Of a stretch of 64,000 bases of DNA, positions 12,201 through 22,824 are shown in pieces. The notes beneath the pieces are model-generated. The model made no database searches and had not been told where the DNA came from. It saw only the letters and a program-made list of their open reading frames with translations. Position 1 is the first letter of the stretch, and the number at the start of each line of letters is the position of its first letter. The position numbers and the translations under genes are program-made. Source of the DNA: Chondrosia reniformis (taxonomy: Eukaryota; Porifera; Demospongiae; Chondrillida; Chondrillidae); assembly GCA_947172415.1 (NCBI GenBank), contig OX359199.1, forward strand, positions 5,143,384 to 5,207,383. The letters are read 5' to 3'.

Positions 12201-15200
12201 GCAGCTGTTATTGTTTGGGGCCGTGAGGGTTCAGAGGTCACTGGTCCCGTTTCAGTTTTGGGAGTAGAAGATTTGAGTTGGGAATTGCTTGGAGTAGAAA
12301 CATTGTCATTATCCACAGGTAGTTCCTCCAAATTTATAGTCACCTGTTCTTCAACTGGAACTGACTCACCTATGTAACACACCAAGTTGAAACTGTATTA
12401 CTCCTGTGAATACAAGCTATGTATGCATGCACGTGTGGTGTAATTTCACTGTACCATTTCTCCATCTGTTTAGTTCATGAACAACCTTTTCTAATAACAC
12501 TTTCAGTTTATCAGCTCTTATTTTCTCCTTTTCATATCTTCTTCTCCATTCTTCAGCCGACAGCTCAATATTAACAGTTACAGCATTCTTAATACTCTTT
12601 GCCCTGCAACAGAGAAAAGAGCAAGAAGAGTAGAGGCTCAGAGGAGGAGACAACACCAATGCTGAGCATTCTAATGTAAGCATGCCCTTGAGTCACATCA
12701 CATGATGTAGCTCTTAAATTGGTGGTTCATCTGAGATGACAGCCATTCCTCGTATACCAATCACTCACATTTTAAGATATTTAACAAAAACAAAAATCAT
12801 AGATACAAGCTAATACAGTAGCTCATTAGTAAGACATGAATAATCTAACATGCTCATCTACTTTAGAGTAAAAGGCATATAATGCAGGAAACTAAATCTA
12901 GTGAGAACTTTGGATGAGGATACAAGTTTTCTCCTTCTTCTCTTCTTCTCCACTGGGCCATGTATATATGGTGGAACAGTAAAATACAGCAGTCTGAGAT
13001 ACATAAGTACGTATGCATTCTCACCTGTCTCCGAATCTCAGTGTTCCCTTCGTTTCAGCTTCGTTGTAGGAGGATGGAGAGGCACATATGATAAGAGTGG
13101 TTCTAGCATTTCCTCCTAAACTGTTTTGTAATATCCTAGTTAGCTTGCTGTCTCTGTAAGGGATATGACGCTGATGGAAATATGCATAGAAGGCAGAGAA
13201 TGGAGGAGAACAGAGGAGAATGGAGGAAGGGGAGGGGAGACAAGAAGAGAGGGAGGTAGAGAGAAGAGAGGGGTAGAGAGGATAGAGGAAAGTTCAGTAA
13301 AATAGATATTCTACTGTTACTCAAATAGCTGTACACATACCTGACTTTCAGAAAGAGCTGAAATAACATTTCCCAAAGCTAGCAGAGACATGTTAATCTT
13401 TTTAGCCTCTTCAAATGTCACTCCTTCAGCATTGGTTTTACCAACCTGTGTAACAGATTACAAGTACTTACCATTACATATAAATATTCAGTACATTCGG
13501 AAAACAGAAGATTTCACTACACATTACTAAACCATGAGATCCAAAAGTAAAAACAAGGAAAGGTGAATAGTGTTTTTCGCATAACAATCATAATTCCATG
13601 AAATAAACAGACAAAATACACTGCTTTAGACAGCCACTGAATTTGACCTGGGTTAGTCATTCATATGAAACTTTTAACCAAGAAATTTAAATTAAGAATC
13701 CTTTGAACAAGGACAAACATGACAGCTTAACTTTGACCTAACCCCCAGTTTGTGAGTGCTGTAAGAAAGTGGTTGAGATACATACGTACACAGATCCTTA
13801 TGTACGTAGCTTTGCTAAACAGAATGTGCTCATAATATAAAAAAATTGCCTTTTTGCAAGCTGGGAGGGGTGTTTTGGATTATATTAGTACCTTCTCAGA
13901 TCCAGCCAAGTCCACTAGGTAGAGACGTCCTGTTAACTTGTGGTTGGTCTCCTTGTTCTCCTGCGATATACTGATACAGAAGACTGCATGCGACCTGGAG
14001 CTGTGCTTGTTCATGTCTGTTTTACCAGTCTTCCTATTCTCCTTTCCTTCAGTGAGGCACTGCATCACCTCATCAGGACTAGCTACAAACCGTTCAGTCA
14101 CACCCTAGGCAAACATGCGCTCGTTAAACCAAGCAATAGAGTACACCTAGTTGAATATCTTATACCACACCCATCTAGACCACACCCATCTGTACCACAC
14201 CCATCTAGACCACGCCCATCTGTACCACACCCATCTAGACCACACCCATCTGTACCACACCCATCTAGACCACACCCATCTGTACCACACCCATATAGAC
14301 CACACCCATCTGTACTACACCCATATAGACCACACCCATCTAGACCACACCCATCTAGACCACACCCATCCAATAAATAGAATATTTCCACAGAACTACA
14401 TTAACAAAAAGACACTGTCTTATTTCCCCTATACTAAGCATAGATGGCAGCCATATTTTATCTCAACAGTTGCTATGAGAGAAGTTGTACAACACAAAGA
14501 CACACTAGTACAGATTCCCAAATGCAGCCATACTTAATATGTACTATGAACAGACCTTCACACAGTCAGACAGATTATTTCATTTTGAGAGATCCACATT
14601 TATACAGTTACATTGGCATGGTAAGTACACATAATCAGACCTACACTACATTGACATGCTCACACGTATACCATATATTACCAACACTCAATATGTACGT
14701 ATGAACATACCTTCACATAGGGAACCTTAAACTTGTCTTCATGGATGTTCAAGTTGACCTTTGTCACTGAAGGAGACAGCACAGGACATTAAACTGAAAT
14801 CTGTTTGATTCCAAGTTAGTGACCTACCGTCCAAAAGGTCTCTAATGCGCTCCATGTAGACCTCAAAGTATGATATCTTTATATGAAACTCTAAGCTGGT
14901 ATCCATGGCATATATGTGCTCAAAGATGTCCTGGATGATCCGAGGAATGATGCCCACCATATCCTGGTCCTCCAGAAGGCCCTAGACGGCAGCAGCAGCG
15001 TGTATAGGGACACTCAGTCGAACATGTGCAATGGAGACACTCACCTCCATTGTGTGTGTCTTGCCACTTGCTGTCTGCCCATATGCAAATATCGTTCCAT
15101 TGTAACCACTGAGCACGTCTGGGAGAAGACATTGATCAAGGAAGATGCAAGAGAAGTACATAGTTGAAATGCGATGAGAGAGAAATAGTGAAAGGAGAGA

Positions 15201-15731
15201 GACAGATAGTAAAAGGGGGATGGTGGGGGATGGTGAGGGATGCTGGGGGATGGTGAGGGATGCTGGGGGATGGTGGGGGATGGTGGGGGATGGTGAGGGA
15301 GGAGTGGTGGGAGAGGGACAAATAGACAAATGGCGTTGAAGCGAGCACAGCTTGTGGTGACACAGCAGGTGAACACGAGGGTGCAAACCTTTCACGATAG
15401 GCTGAGCTGCTACAGTATACACTTCAACTTGTGTTGTCGGAGGTGGAAACACGTAGTCGTATTGATAAGTCTTGTTCTATAAGAAGTTGAAGAACGCCAC
15501 AACAAAGATATCATTATATTTTAAAAAGTAGGTACATCCTTAATATTTCCGAAATGCATTTTCATAAGGACAAATCTATTTAACTATCTATAGGTCGTTC
15601 GTTACTTGTAATGTAATCTGTTGGCTGGTCCCCGGAGGAAAGCCGACCACTACTGTCGTACCAGCGGATTTTTCCTTCTCGTTCAAGGGGCGCACACGAC
15701 AACAAACCTTTACTGAACAATTTTCTGACAT
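3202..15731 (-). CDS. KIF5: Kinesin-1 heavy chain (KIF5-type), complete, multi-exon
   Basis: Plus-end-directed microtubule motor that carries vesicles and organelles. The start is ATG at 15731 ([18 protein letters not shown]). The motor follows in about eight exons: P-loop GQTASGKT (15045-15118), switch I SSRSH and switch II DLAGSEK (13.9-14.1 kb), and the [16 protein letters not shown] helix region (13.0-13.2 kb). The neck linker and neck coil reads [19 protein letters not shown] to ELNRWRNG (12.47-12.60 kb), the kinesin-1 signature. Heptad-rich stalk exons lie near 12.0-12.4, 11.38-11.54, 10.65-10.88, 10.07-10.29, 8.26-8.55, 7.59-7.69, 5.63-5.70, 4.60-4.72 and 4.35-4.49 kb. The tail has a PQIVKPVARK exon at the place of the autoinhibitory IAK motif and ends GGAHKPISW, with TAA at 3202-3204. 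That stop overlaps a GTAAG donor-like site, so a further tail exon cannot be excluded. All exons seen are open and in phase. Family assignment is firm; some exon ends are approximate. Confidence 0.93.
3702..3790. repeat. Two-copy ~44-bp direct repeat in a kinesin intron
   Basis: The block starting AGAAGTGCAACAGAAAGAAA occurs twice in succession with only two or three differences (…CACGGCTTAAGTCCTCCCAG versus …CACGGCTAAAGTTCTCCCAG). Confidence 0.8.
5236..5280. repeat. Short 10-bp tandem repeat (four units)
   Basis: ATCTCTTGGG is repeated about four times in a row in a kinesin intron. It follows a pyrimidine-rich stretch in which CCAACCGTCCCCTC-like units also recur. Confidence 0.7.
7958..8120 (+). 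repeat. Fragment of the dispersed repeat (3' half)
   Basis: It matches the 3' part of the copy at 768-1000, including GCCCAAAGTCATTAGTCTAA and the AGCTTCATAGG segment. It lies in a kinesin intron. The 5' ribozyme-like part is missing. Confidence 0.6.
8590..8790 (-). repeat. Short-period repeat element (GGGCTTATATT-type)
   Basis: Read on the minus strand, this is a run of units like GAGCTTATATTAGAGACCT, at first exact (three consecutive units around 8617-8670) and then diverging to GGGCTTCTATTGGAGAC and GGGCTTATATTGGGGACTGG. It lies in a kinesin intron and ends in an AT-dinucleotide run. The unit structure suggests a small non-autonomous element or a decayed satellite. Confidence 0.55.
8862..8985. 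repeat. Two-copy ~67-bp repeat
   Basis: GGCCTGGTAGCCTTAAGTGG recurs at about 8865 and 8931. Each copy is followed by CGA(G/T)GG and a CCAGG-containing stretch. It is GC-richer than the surrounding intron and adjoins the element at 9.06-9.99 kb. Confidence 0.6.
9060..9990. mobile_element. Putative non-autonomous transposable element in a kinesin intron
   Basis: This block differs in composition from the intron around it: it is CpG-rich and has two GC-rich hairpins, GGGGCGCCGCAGGCGCCCC near 9473-9492 and GGGGCGCAAGGCGCCCC near 9809-9826. The second hairpin lies inside a longer inverted repeat (GTGGTTCGAGTTT … AAACTCGAACTAC). The left end reads CTATCTATATATAAAATTC followed by repeated GTTT, a shape I associate with Helitron/Helentron 5' ends. 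That class assignment is an inference; no transposase was seen. Confidence 0.45.
10405..10560 (+). repeat. Diverged internal fragment of the dispersed repeat
   Basis: It contains a 'CCAATGGAGAAGGAACATAAGTC' to 'CACAGCTCTATAGACTTGCC' to 'AGCCTCATAAGAATG' series that parallels the copies at 0.8-1.0 and 7.96-8.1 kb. It lies between two kinesin stalk exons. Confidence 0.45.
10872..11010. repeat. Tandem repeat of ~23/46-bp units
   Basis: Alternating blocks of GTATACAAGGATATACAGGAG and AATACAAGGATATACGTACA recur about three times immediately upstream of a stalk exon. The long minus-strand open frames here are repeat artefacts. Confidence 0.8.
11118..11238. mobile_element. Small palindromic (MITE-like) element
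   Basis: Nearly complementary ends (GGGCTTATCAGTA … TACTGATAAG) enclose a second inverted pair, CTTATAATAGGACGTT and GAAACGTCCTATTATAG. The element is about 120 bp and lies in a kinesin intron. The inner right arm, GGTCTGAAACGTCC, resembles the 3' half of the mini-hammerhead-like motif found at 17.9 kb, but there is no CTGATGA here. Confidence 0.55.
12075..12183 (-). repeat. In-frame 18-bp minisatellite in the kinesin coding sequence
   Basis: Six near-perfect units of GGAACAGCTAGGGACCCT (plus strand) encode six AVPGSL hexapeptides on the minus strand. They lie between the neck coil (ELNRWRNG … [10 protein letters not shown]) and the first stalk coiled coil. The unit is a multiple of three, so copy-number change keeps the frame. 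Confidence 0.93.
14150..14372. repeat. 15/30-bp minisatellite in a kinesin intron
   Basis: About fourteen units of ACCACACCCATCTAG alternate with the TGT variant (CTGTACCACACCCAT). Open frames run through it on both strands only because the period is a multiple of three. Confidence 0.9.
15205..15306. repeat. G-rich 10/20-bp minisatellite in a kinesin intron
   Basis: Repeats of GGGATGGTGGGGGATGGTGA and close variants lie in the intron immediately after the P-loop region exons. The strand asymmetry is strong (G-rich on plus), which could favour G-quadruplex or R-loop formation; that last point is inference. Confidence 0.85.
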
Positions 15732-15900
15732 TCCTCGCCACAACTAGTACTAGAGCGCATCAATTATACGCGGGAGAAACGGTAACGCATTCTAATGAGC
15801 AGCCATTTCTGTCGGTACAACTACACACCCCATGAAGAATTAACAAAATGTCAAATGCTATACACTTAAAGAACTGTTTTCCTTCATGCTACATCTCTTG

Positions 15901-17370
15901 CTAGACCTTGTCATAACCTCCCTGACACAGTCCACACTTCTTACATGGATAGGTGAGGGTGAAGAGGAATCCATCCTGTGTCAGAAAGAGATAAACAAAC
16001 TATCAACTGGAATATTGTTCAAGGATGAATATGGACCAATACAGCACTTGAATACCAACTGAGAAGAGCTCTCAAGTGTTTATTTCAGATTGGTATTTTC
16101 TGACACATGTTAAATGTGCCATTATATATACCTTTAGTAGAAAAGGCATGTCCTTCCAGAAGCTCCAGTTGGGGATCATCTCAACTCCTCTGGCTCCTTT
16201 CACCTTGTAGTTGACTATTATACCTATCACAATGTATGCTATAACTCCTGCAAAAAACCTGTATGAAGACAAGAGTAGATGAGCACTATTACAAGTGTAA
16301 CATGGACAGATAATCTTATCCTCCACTTCTCCACAGTCCATGAAAATAACTGAGATTGAGGGTGTGGCCAGGGAGGTTTAGACAAGCCTCCTTTTATCTA
16401 AGCTTATTATTTACAACCTTATCTGTTTAAATTCTACCTTCATACGTATGTACGTAGTTTATACAGAAGCCTATTTACAACTTGATCTGCATAATGCATA
16501 TGTAGTTTCACAATTACAATAACAGTCAATTTCTATTTATGTACAACTCACAGGCCAATGAAAAGTCCACCAAACACATTACTAAGATTAGGTCCTCCCC
16601 CTCCCCCTCCCCCTCCACTGCAACCAGAAGGGCTGACACAGTTACTGTCAACCTCCAATTGCTACAAAAGGCACAATATTGGAATAATACTAAACAGCTA
16701 CACTGGAACAGGAAACAACTTACATAGTGGAGACCTGGTTCTTCTTTGGTAAACATCAACTTACCATTCCCATTTGGATCATTTTTAAATACTACATTAA
16801 ATGTTCGTCCTTTATAACCATTTGGGTAGGAAAAATTCATAGTCAGCGGGCTTGTTGATAAAACATGGATAGTTGGAGGAAAGCCACCAATGCCACGAGT
16901 ACCTTGACAACCCTGTATACATAAGTAAAGTGTACTCCGTGTACTAGATAGTGAATAATGTCATGTGAAACTCACAGCACATGGATCAGTTCCTGAGCCA
17001 CAGTTCTTACAAGTAGATGCAACTGCATTACAGGCATCGACAACATATTTTTGACCTCTAAATGAAGAAAGATAACTTTAATAATGCTTCGAATATTTCT
17101 TTGGTAAGGTGTTTAATACTTAGAAAAGTACAAGTCAACTGTATTCACGCAACAAATACATACTGCTCAGTTATAAAGTAGCTACAGAATTAATGTGTCA
17201 ACTCACCCAGCAGTGACTTCTAAAGGACTACCAAACAGTGGCGACAGATCTACTGTTCCTGTAGCGCCATCAGAAAGGGTACACTTACAGGTACTACCAG
17301 ACACTAGCTTACATGTGGCAGCTTCCGAAGCAGATATCAAACAAAACGCAAGAAATGAACTCAATAACAT
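15901..17370 (-). CDS. CD-MPR-like MRH lectin receptor, tandem copy 1
   Basis: Predicted type I membrane protein resembling the cation-dependent mannose-6-phosphate receptor, which sorts lysosomal enzymes. Exon 1 (17.21-17.37 kb) gives the signal peptide MLLSSFLAFCLISASEAA and a CKC motif. Exon 2 (16.98-17.06) has YVVDACNAVASTCKNC. Exon 3 (16.72-16.92) is the MRH core, with GFPPTIHVLSTSPLTMNF and GRTFNVVFKND. Exon 4 (16.55-16.67) reads LEVDSNCVSPSGC plus a glycine run. Exon 5 (16.13-16.26) is the membrane span, then KGARGVEMIPNWSFWKDMPF. The last exon reads DGFLFTLTYPCKKCGLCQGG and stops at 15901. The juxtamembrane GARGVE…FW block matches the human CD-MPR tail, and R, E and Y candidates for sugar contacts are present in the right order. 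The tail is shorter, with no terminal acidic dileucine. The kinesin start is only 170 bp away, on the same strand. Confidence 0.78.
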
Positions 17371-17687
17371 GCTCCACTCTACCTCCTATCCGCGTGATCA
17401 AATACCATTTAGCGTATAATTTGGTCGAGATTTTATTACGCAATAGCTCCAATAGCGATAGAAAAAGCTCACTGGCCGAAGAGTGTAAGGATTTGAGATT
17501 CAACTTTCGCTAAGACGTAAGAGTATGTAATATTCCTCGATTAATTGTCAAAGTTATCTGAATATGCTGACCAGTAAAGGGACATACACCACAAACGTGT
17601 GATTAATTTCCGTTCAAGATGGCTGTCGCTACATTTACACTGAACAGTTAGTCTGAACTTACGCAACAATAATTATTCCCGGAGGTC

Positions 17688-17960
17688 ATCAGCTGTAAAA
17701 ACTGAAATGGGTGGAAGTGTGAACTGTTAAATAGTGATTGGTTAGAAATTTACAAGAATGAATAAATAAATGGATAAATAAATGACGTCATATCCGGAAA
17801 CTGCTAAGTAGGGGGTTCCAAATATTAGATAGATTTAGGCCACAGTCCAGGTTCATACTTGAGAAATGCTGTGAATCTGGATAGTTCACACTTCCAACCA
17901 TTTCAGTTTTTACAGCTGATGAAGACCTTCGTGGTTGAAACGTCCTGTATTGATATTGTT
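17688..17960. repeat. Inverted-repeat element in MPR unit 1 with hammerhead-like right arm
   Basis: The left arm (TCATCAGCTGTAAAAACTGA then AATGGGTGGAAGTGTGAAC) is inverted as GTTCACACTTCCAACCATTT … CAGTTTTTACAGCTGATGA, with about 150 bp between. The same element occurs in units 2 (about 21896-22180) and 3 (about 25868-26155), in the upstream region of each MPR copy. The spacer holds a TGACGTCATATCCGGAAAC segment. Confidence 0.7.
17911..17949 (+). ncRNA. Mini hammerhead-ribozyme-like motif, unit 1
   Basis: In order: TACAG (stem I 5'), CTGATGA, an extra A, GACC-TTCGT-GGTT (stem II), GAAAC, GTC, CTGTA (stem I 3'). TACAG and CTGTA are perfectly complementary. GAAAC runs straight into GTC, so stem III has no loop within one molecule. 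Known from the family: truncated hammerheads associated with Penelope-like elements act as dimers through such a palindromic ACGT. The extra A after CTGATGA is non-canonical. Activity is inferred, not shown. Confidence 0.5.
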
Positions 17961-18348
17961 ATTGTTCATTAATTCCTGCTACGTTATTGCTTGAAAGGTC
18001 ATACAGTCTAATATTTATTATGTAGCAATGAGGTGATGTTATGATGTTATGTGATAGGATTGTTCATATTACTAGTTAAAATAATCTCATTTGAAATTTT
18101 GTTCCCTTAAAAACGATTCTACCCAATCTCAGCAGTAAAGGCTAGCTAATACAGTAGTTGTCTCTAGAATGTTCATCTCACTAGGATGGGGAAGAACAAA
18201 TCTTAAATGTGATTGATGAATAATCACTGGAGCATATTATTCCAGACCATCTAAATGACTAAAGTCCTAATGTTAACTTTAGGTTAGGGAGAGGTTTGAG
18301 GTTTGCAATTGGATTGAAATACACACATTATACATACATTTAGAGAGC

Positions 18349-18565
18349 CAAGGATTCACAGAAGATCAAGATAAAGAAAAAGACTCCCAGGATCACTGAT
18401 GAAAGGTGGAATTCCCAGAAACGGCTGTCTAACCCAGTGGAGAAGAAGATGAAAGAAGGGAAAAGAAGGAAGAAAAGACTCCTGTATCTTCATCCAAAGC
18501 TCTCTTCAGGTTTTGTTCCCCTATAGGCTCTTTTACAGAATAGGTATAACATGTAGGAAAATGGT
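18349..18565 (+). repeat. Dispersed SINE-like repeat, copy in unit 1, with hammerhead-like core
   Basis: One of five good copies of a ~215-bp repeat that starts near CCAAGGATTCACAGAAGATC and ends near GGCTCTTTTACAGAATAGG. Within it, 18384-18442 has CTGATGA, a GG-rich/TTCCC arm pair, GAAAC, GGCT and GTC. Stem I is weakened here (GTCTAACCC instead of GTCTGACCC). Confidence 0.75.
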
Positions 18566-18854
18566 ATCTTATATATGTCTCAAGTTATCCTACGATACCA
18601 AATTAGACATATATGGCATCTTTAATAGCTGGAATAAACATTAGATTAGTTACTTATCATGATCATTTTTAATAGAAATAATTGTCATGAGCCAGAAGAT
18701 GCATGTATGTATATGGTGATAATAAATTGATTGGTTACTACACTCAGCTTAGTATACCGGATTAATAACATCATCTGCAAGTTTCAGTAAGCACTCTAAA
18801 AGGGCTTCTATGAACAAGTGTAGAGCAACTACGTTAACAAAAAATCAAATACAC

Positions 18855-19440
18855 TTACAAAATGAAATTTCCTTCACTGTCAAACAGGATCAGATTTAAA
18901 GGCCACATCAAACTGTCAATAACCCCACCCTCCAAGATAGGTCAAACTGGAGTGGATCTTGATACAACTGCAATGTGCAGTGTTTGAAGGGAAAGCCCCA
19001 AACAATAGCCGCTACCATCACATTGACAGTCCTGTGTATATAGTTTGCATGACATTACAATAATTATACATTAGGTATCCCTTGTACATTTCATGCGAGG
19101 ACATGTATAAAGTATACAAGTCATATTATGTACATTATATTATGCATTATCCTCACTTTGTCAGCCATTTTGATCCTGGGATGTTTGAATGCCATGGCAA
19201 TAGAGTATAAAATCCAGAGGTGAAGACTATAACTGAAATATAATACAACACATATCTACATACATACACACATAGAAATAGTCAACTTACATGATGTGTG
19301 TGCCCGCAGAGGTCCACTTGTAAACAGATAGGATACATCGACATACTTGCCATTACCAAAGAAGCATTTACAGTAGCTTCCAACAGTCACATACACAAAC
19401 ACCGAGTTCAGAGGTGGTGCATTATAGTTCAAGTGCAATG
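18855..19440 (-). pseudogene. Relict MRH exons, unit 1
   Basis: Two decayed exons. The one at 19275-19440 encodes GSYCKCFFGNGKYVDVSYLF, nearly identical to an exon of the four-MRH gene at 35.86-36.0 kb, and keeps a GTAAGT donor. The one at 18855-19035 is an MRH-core remnant (compare GCQGSSYGMGEFPPNI at 34.0 kb) with frame disruptions (an in-frame TGA after STPV and a frame shift), but it still has a GTAAGTG donor. Together they suggest that the tandem unit arose from a longer multi-MRH gene. Confidence 0.65.
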
Positions 19441-20018
19441 AGGGATGGAAGGTGATTTACAGAGTATGATGATGTGGGTTATGTATATATGTACAATAAA
19501 TAAAAATCAATGAAATATATACAGGGGAGGGAGCCATGAGGTTAGTATCTGACATAGTTTCAACTTTTCCACATTTTTAATATTAAAACTCGATTTTATT
19601 ACATGAGTTTTTTGGATTAATAATTGGACTGTACACTAGGTATATAATCAATATGCACACATTATACACATGAGTGATAGACATAGTATATTTCAAATTT
19701 CTATCAGAAGATGTAAAGTCATCAGAAATACATAATATTTGTTAAGCTAACCATCTTAAATATATATAGATAATGGCATTTCTATATTATGAATGTATAT
19801 GGACATGACATTGCAATGCTTTCTGCAATAAACAGAAAATTACTGTTAATTATATGTACTTACAGTACACATCAACTTGGACAACACAAAAATAAACATC
19901 TTTTGCAATCCTTACAATTAAACAAATGAAATAACCTACATATGTAAGTTACAAATATACTTTATACTTGTAGAGTTGTCACTGTCTGCCCTTGCTTTCC
20001 TTCATGCTACATCTCTTG

Positions 20019-21554
20019 CTAGACCTTGTTATAACCTCCCTCACACAGTCCACACTTCTTACATGGATAGGTGAAGGTGAAGAGGAATCCATCCTGTGTC
20101 AGAAAGAGATAAACAAACTATCAACTGGAATATTGTTCAAGGATGAATATGGACCAATACAGCTTGAATACCAACTGAGAAGAGCTCTCAAGTGTTTATT
20201 TCATATTAACACATGTTAAATGTGCCATTATATATACCTTGAGAAGGAAAGGCATGTCCTTCCAGAAGCTCCAGTTGGGGATCATCTCAACTCCTCTGGC
20301 TCCTTTCACCTTGTAGTTGACTATCATACCTATCACAATGTATGCTATAACTCCTATAAAAAACCTGTATGAAGACAAGAGTAGATGAGCACTATTACAA
20401 GTGTAACATGGACAGATAATCTTATCCTCCACTTCTCCACAGTCCATGAAAATAACTGAGATTGAGGGCGTGGCCAGGGAGGTTTAGACAAGCCTCCTTT
20501 TATCTAAGCTTATTATTTACAACCTTATCTGTTTAAATTCTACCTTCATACGTATGTACGTAGTTTATACAGAAGCCTATTTACAACTTGATCTGCATAA
20601 TGCATATGTAGTTTCACAATTACAATAACAGTCAATTTCTATTTATGTACAACTCACAGGGCAATGAAGAGTCCACCAAACACATTACTAAGATTAGGTC
20701 CTCCACTGACCCCTCCCCCTCCACTACAGCCGGGAGGGCTGACACAGTTACTGTCAACCTCCAATTGCTACAAAAGGCACAATATTGAATAATACTAAAC
20801 AGCTACACTGCATGGAACAGGAAAAGGACTTACATAGTGGAGAGGTGGATCCTCTTTGGTAAACATCAACTTACCATTCCCATTTGGATCATATTTAAAT
20901 ACTACATTAAATGTTCGTCCTTTATAACCACTTGAGTAGGTAAAATTCATAGTCAGCGGGCTTGTTGATAAAACATGGATAGTTGGAGGAAAGCCACCAA
21001 TGCCACGAGTACCTTGACAACCCTGTATACATAAGTAAAGTGTACTCCGTGTACTAGATAGTGATTAATGGCATGTAAAACTCACAGCACATGGACCATT
21101 TCCTGAGCCACAGTTGCTACAGGTAGATGCAACTGCATTACAGGCATCGACAACATATTTTTCACCTCTAAATGAAGAAAGTTAACTTTAATAATGCTTC
21201 AAATATTAATTTGATAAGGTGTTTAAGACTTAGAAAAGTACAAGTCAACTGTATTCACGCAACAAATACATACTACTTAGTTATAAAGTAGCTACAGAAT
21301 TAATAATCCGTTAACTCACCTACTCAACTATATTCATGCAACATACTGCTACAAAGTAGCTACAGAATTAATGTGTCAACTCACCCAGCATGCGCAGTGA
21401 CTTCTAAAGGACTACCAAACAGTGGCGACAGATCTACTGTTCCTGTAGCGCCACCAGAAAGGGTACACTTACAGTTACTACCAGACACTAGCGAGCATGA
21501 AGCAGCTTCCGAAGCAGATATCAAACAAAACGCAAGAAATGAACTCAATAACAT
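20019..21554 (-). CDS. CD-MPR-like MRH lectin receptor, tandem copy 2
   Basis: Same six-exon plan as copy 1. Signal exon start is ATG at 21554 (MLLSSFLAFCLISASEAASC), the MRH core is near 20.83-21.02 kb, and the membrane span plus GARGVEMIPNWSFWKDMPF is at 20.23-20.36. The last exon ends QGGYNKV, with stop at 20019-20021. Differences from copy 1 include GGATGTV for DGATGTV, a shorter glycine run interrupted by VS, and a YIVIGMIV rather than YIVIGIIV membrane segment. All exons are open. An ~65-bp upstream stretch between the first two exons is duplicated relative to copy 1 (near 21300-21370), which also introduces a spare acceptor/donor. Confidence 0.76.
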
Positions 21555-22127
21555 GCTCTCTAACTCCTATCCGCGTGATCAAATACCATTTAGCGTATAT
21601 TAGATATTTTTGGTCGAAATTTTATTACGCAATCGCTCCAATAGCGCCGGAAAAAGCTCACTGGCCGAAGAGTGTAAGGATTTGAGATTCAACTTTCGCT
21701 AAGACGTAAGAGTATGTGCTATTCCTAGATTAATTGTCAAAGCTATCTGAATATGCTGACCAGTTAAGGGTTCTGATCATAAACAAAAACGTGTGATTAA
21801 TTTCCGTTCAAGATGGCTGTCGCTACATTTATACTGAACCAGTTAGTCTGATGAAATCAGACCTAAACTTACGCAACAATAATTATTCCCGGAGGTCATC
21901 AGCTGTAAAAACTGAAATGGGTGGAAGTGTGAACTGGTTAATAGTGATTGGTTAGAAATTTACAGGAAATAAATAAATAAATAGATAAATAAATGACGTC
22001 ATATCCGGAAACTGCTAAGTAGGGGGTTCCAAATATTAGATAGATTTAGGCCACAGTCCAGGTTCATACTTGAGAAATGCTGTGAATCTGGATAGTTCAC
22101 ACTTCCACCCATTTCATGATCAGTTTT

Positions 22128-22166
22128 TACAGCTGATGAAGACCTTTGTGGTCGAAACGTCCTGTA
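22128..22166 (+). ncRNA. Mini hammerhead-ribozyme-like motif, unit 2
   Basis: Same arrangement as in unit 1, but stem II is GACC-TTTGT-GGTC, a perfect four-pair helix (unit 1 has a G-T wobble). The core CTGATGA … GAAAC-GTC and stem I TACAG/CTGTA are unchanged. Confidence 0.5.
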
Positions 22167-22307
22167 TTGATATTGTTATTCTTCATTAATTCCTGCTACG
22201 TTATTGCTTGAAAGGTCGTACAGTCTAATATTTATTATGTAGCAATGAGGTGATGTTATGATGTTATGCAATTGGATTGAAATACATACATTACATACAT
22301 TTAGAGA

Positions 22308-22522
22308 GCCAAGGATTCACAGAAGATCAAGATAAAGAAAAAGACTCCCAGGATCACTGATGAAGGGTGGAATTCCCAGAAACGGCTGTCTAACCCAGTG
22401 GAGAAGAAGATGAAAGAAGGGAAAAGAAGGAAGAAAAGACTCCTGTATCTTCATCCAAAGCTCTCTTCAGGCTTAGTTCCCCTATAGGCTCTTTTACAGA
22501 ATAGGCATAACATGTAGGAAAA
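22308..22522 (+). repeat. Dispersed SINE-like repeat, copy in unit 2, with hammerhead-like core
   Basis: Close to the unit 1 copy. The hammerhead-like part (22345-22403) reads CTGATGA, AGGGTGGAATTCCCA, GAAAC, GGCT, GTC, giving a GGG/CCC stem II. Confidence 0.75.
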
Positions 22523-22824
22523 TGGTATCTTATATATGTCTCAAATTATCCTACGATACCAAATCAGACATATATGGCATCTTTAATAGCTGGAATAAAC
22601 ATTAGATTAGTCACTTATCATGATCATTTTTAATAGAAATAATTGTCATGAGCCAGAAGATGCATGTATATATATGGTGATAATAAATTGATTGGTTACT
22701 ACACTCAGCTTAGTATACCGGATTAATAACATCATCTGCAAGTTTCAGTGAGCACTCTAAAAGGGCTTCTATGAACAAGTGTAGAGCAACTACGTTAACA
22801 AAAAAATCAAATACACTTACAAAA

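Noticed and set aside
14151-14537. Long open frames on both strands rich in His-Thr-Leu or Gly-Cys-Asp repeats
   Set aside because: They run through a 15-bp intronic minisatellite between kinesin motor exons; the period keeps every frame open.
15041-15376. Proline/serine/histidine-rich minus-strand frames
   Set aside because: Read-through of a G-rich intronic minisatellite between kinesin exons; the real P-loop exon is in a different frame at 15045-15118.
16539-16752. Plus-strand proline-rich frames (PSPSPSTATR)
   Set aside because: Antisense of the glycine-run exon of MPR copy 1.
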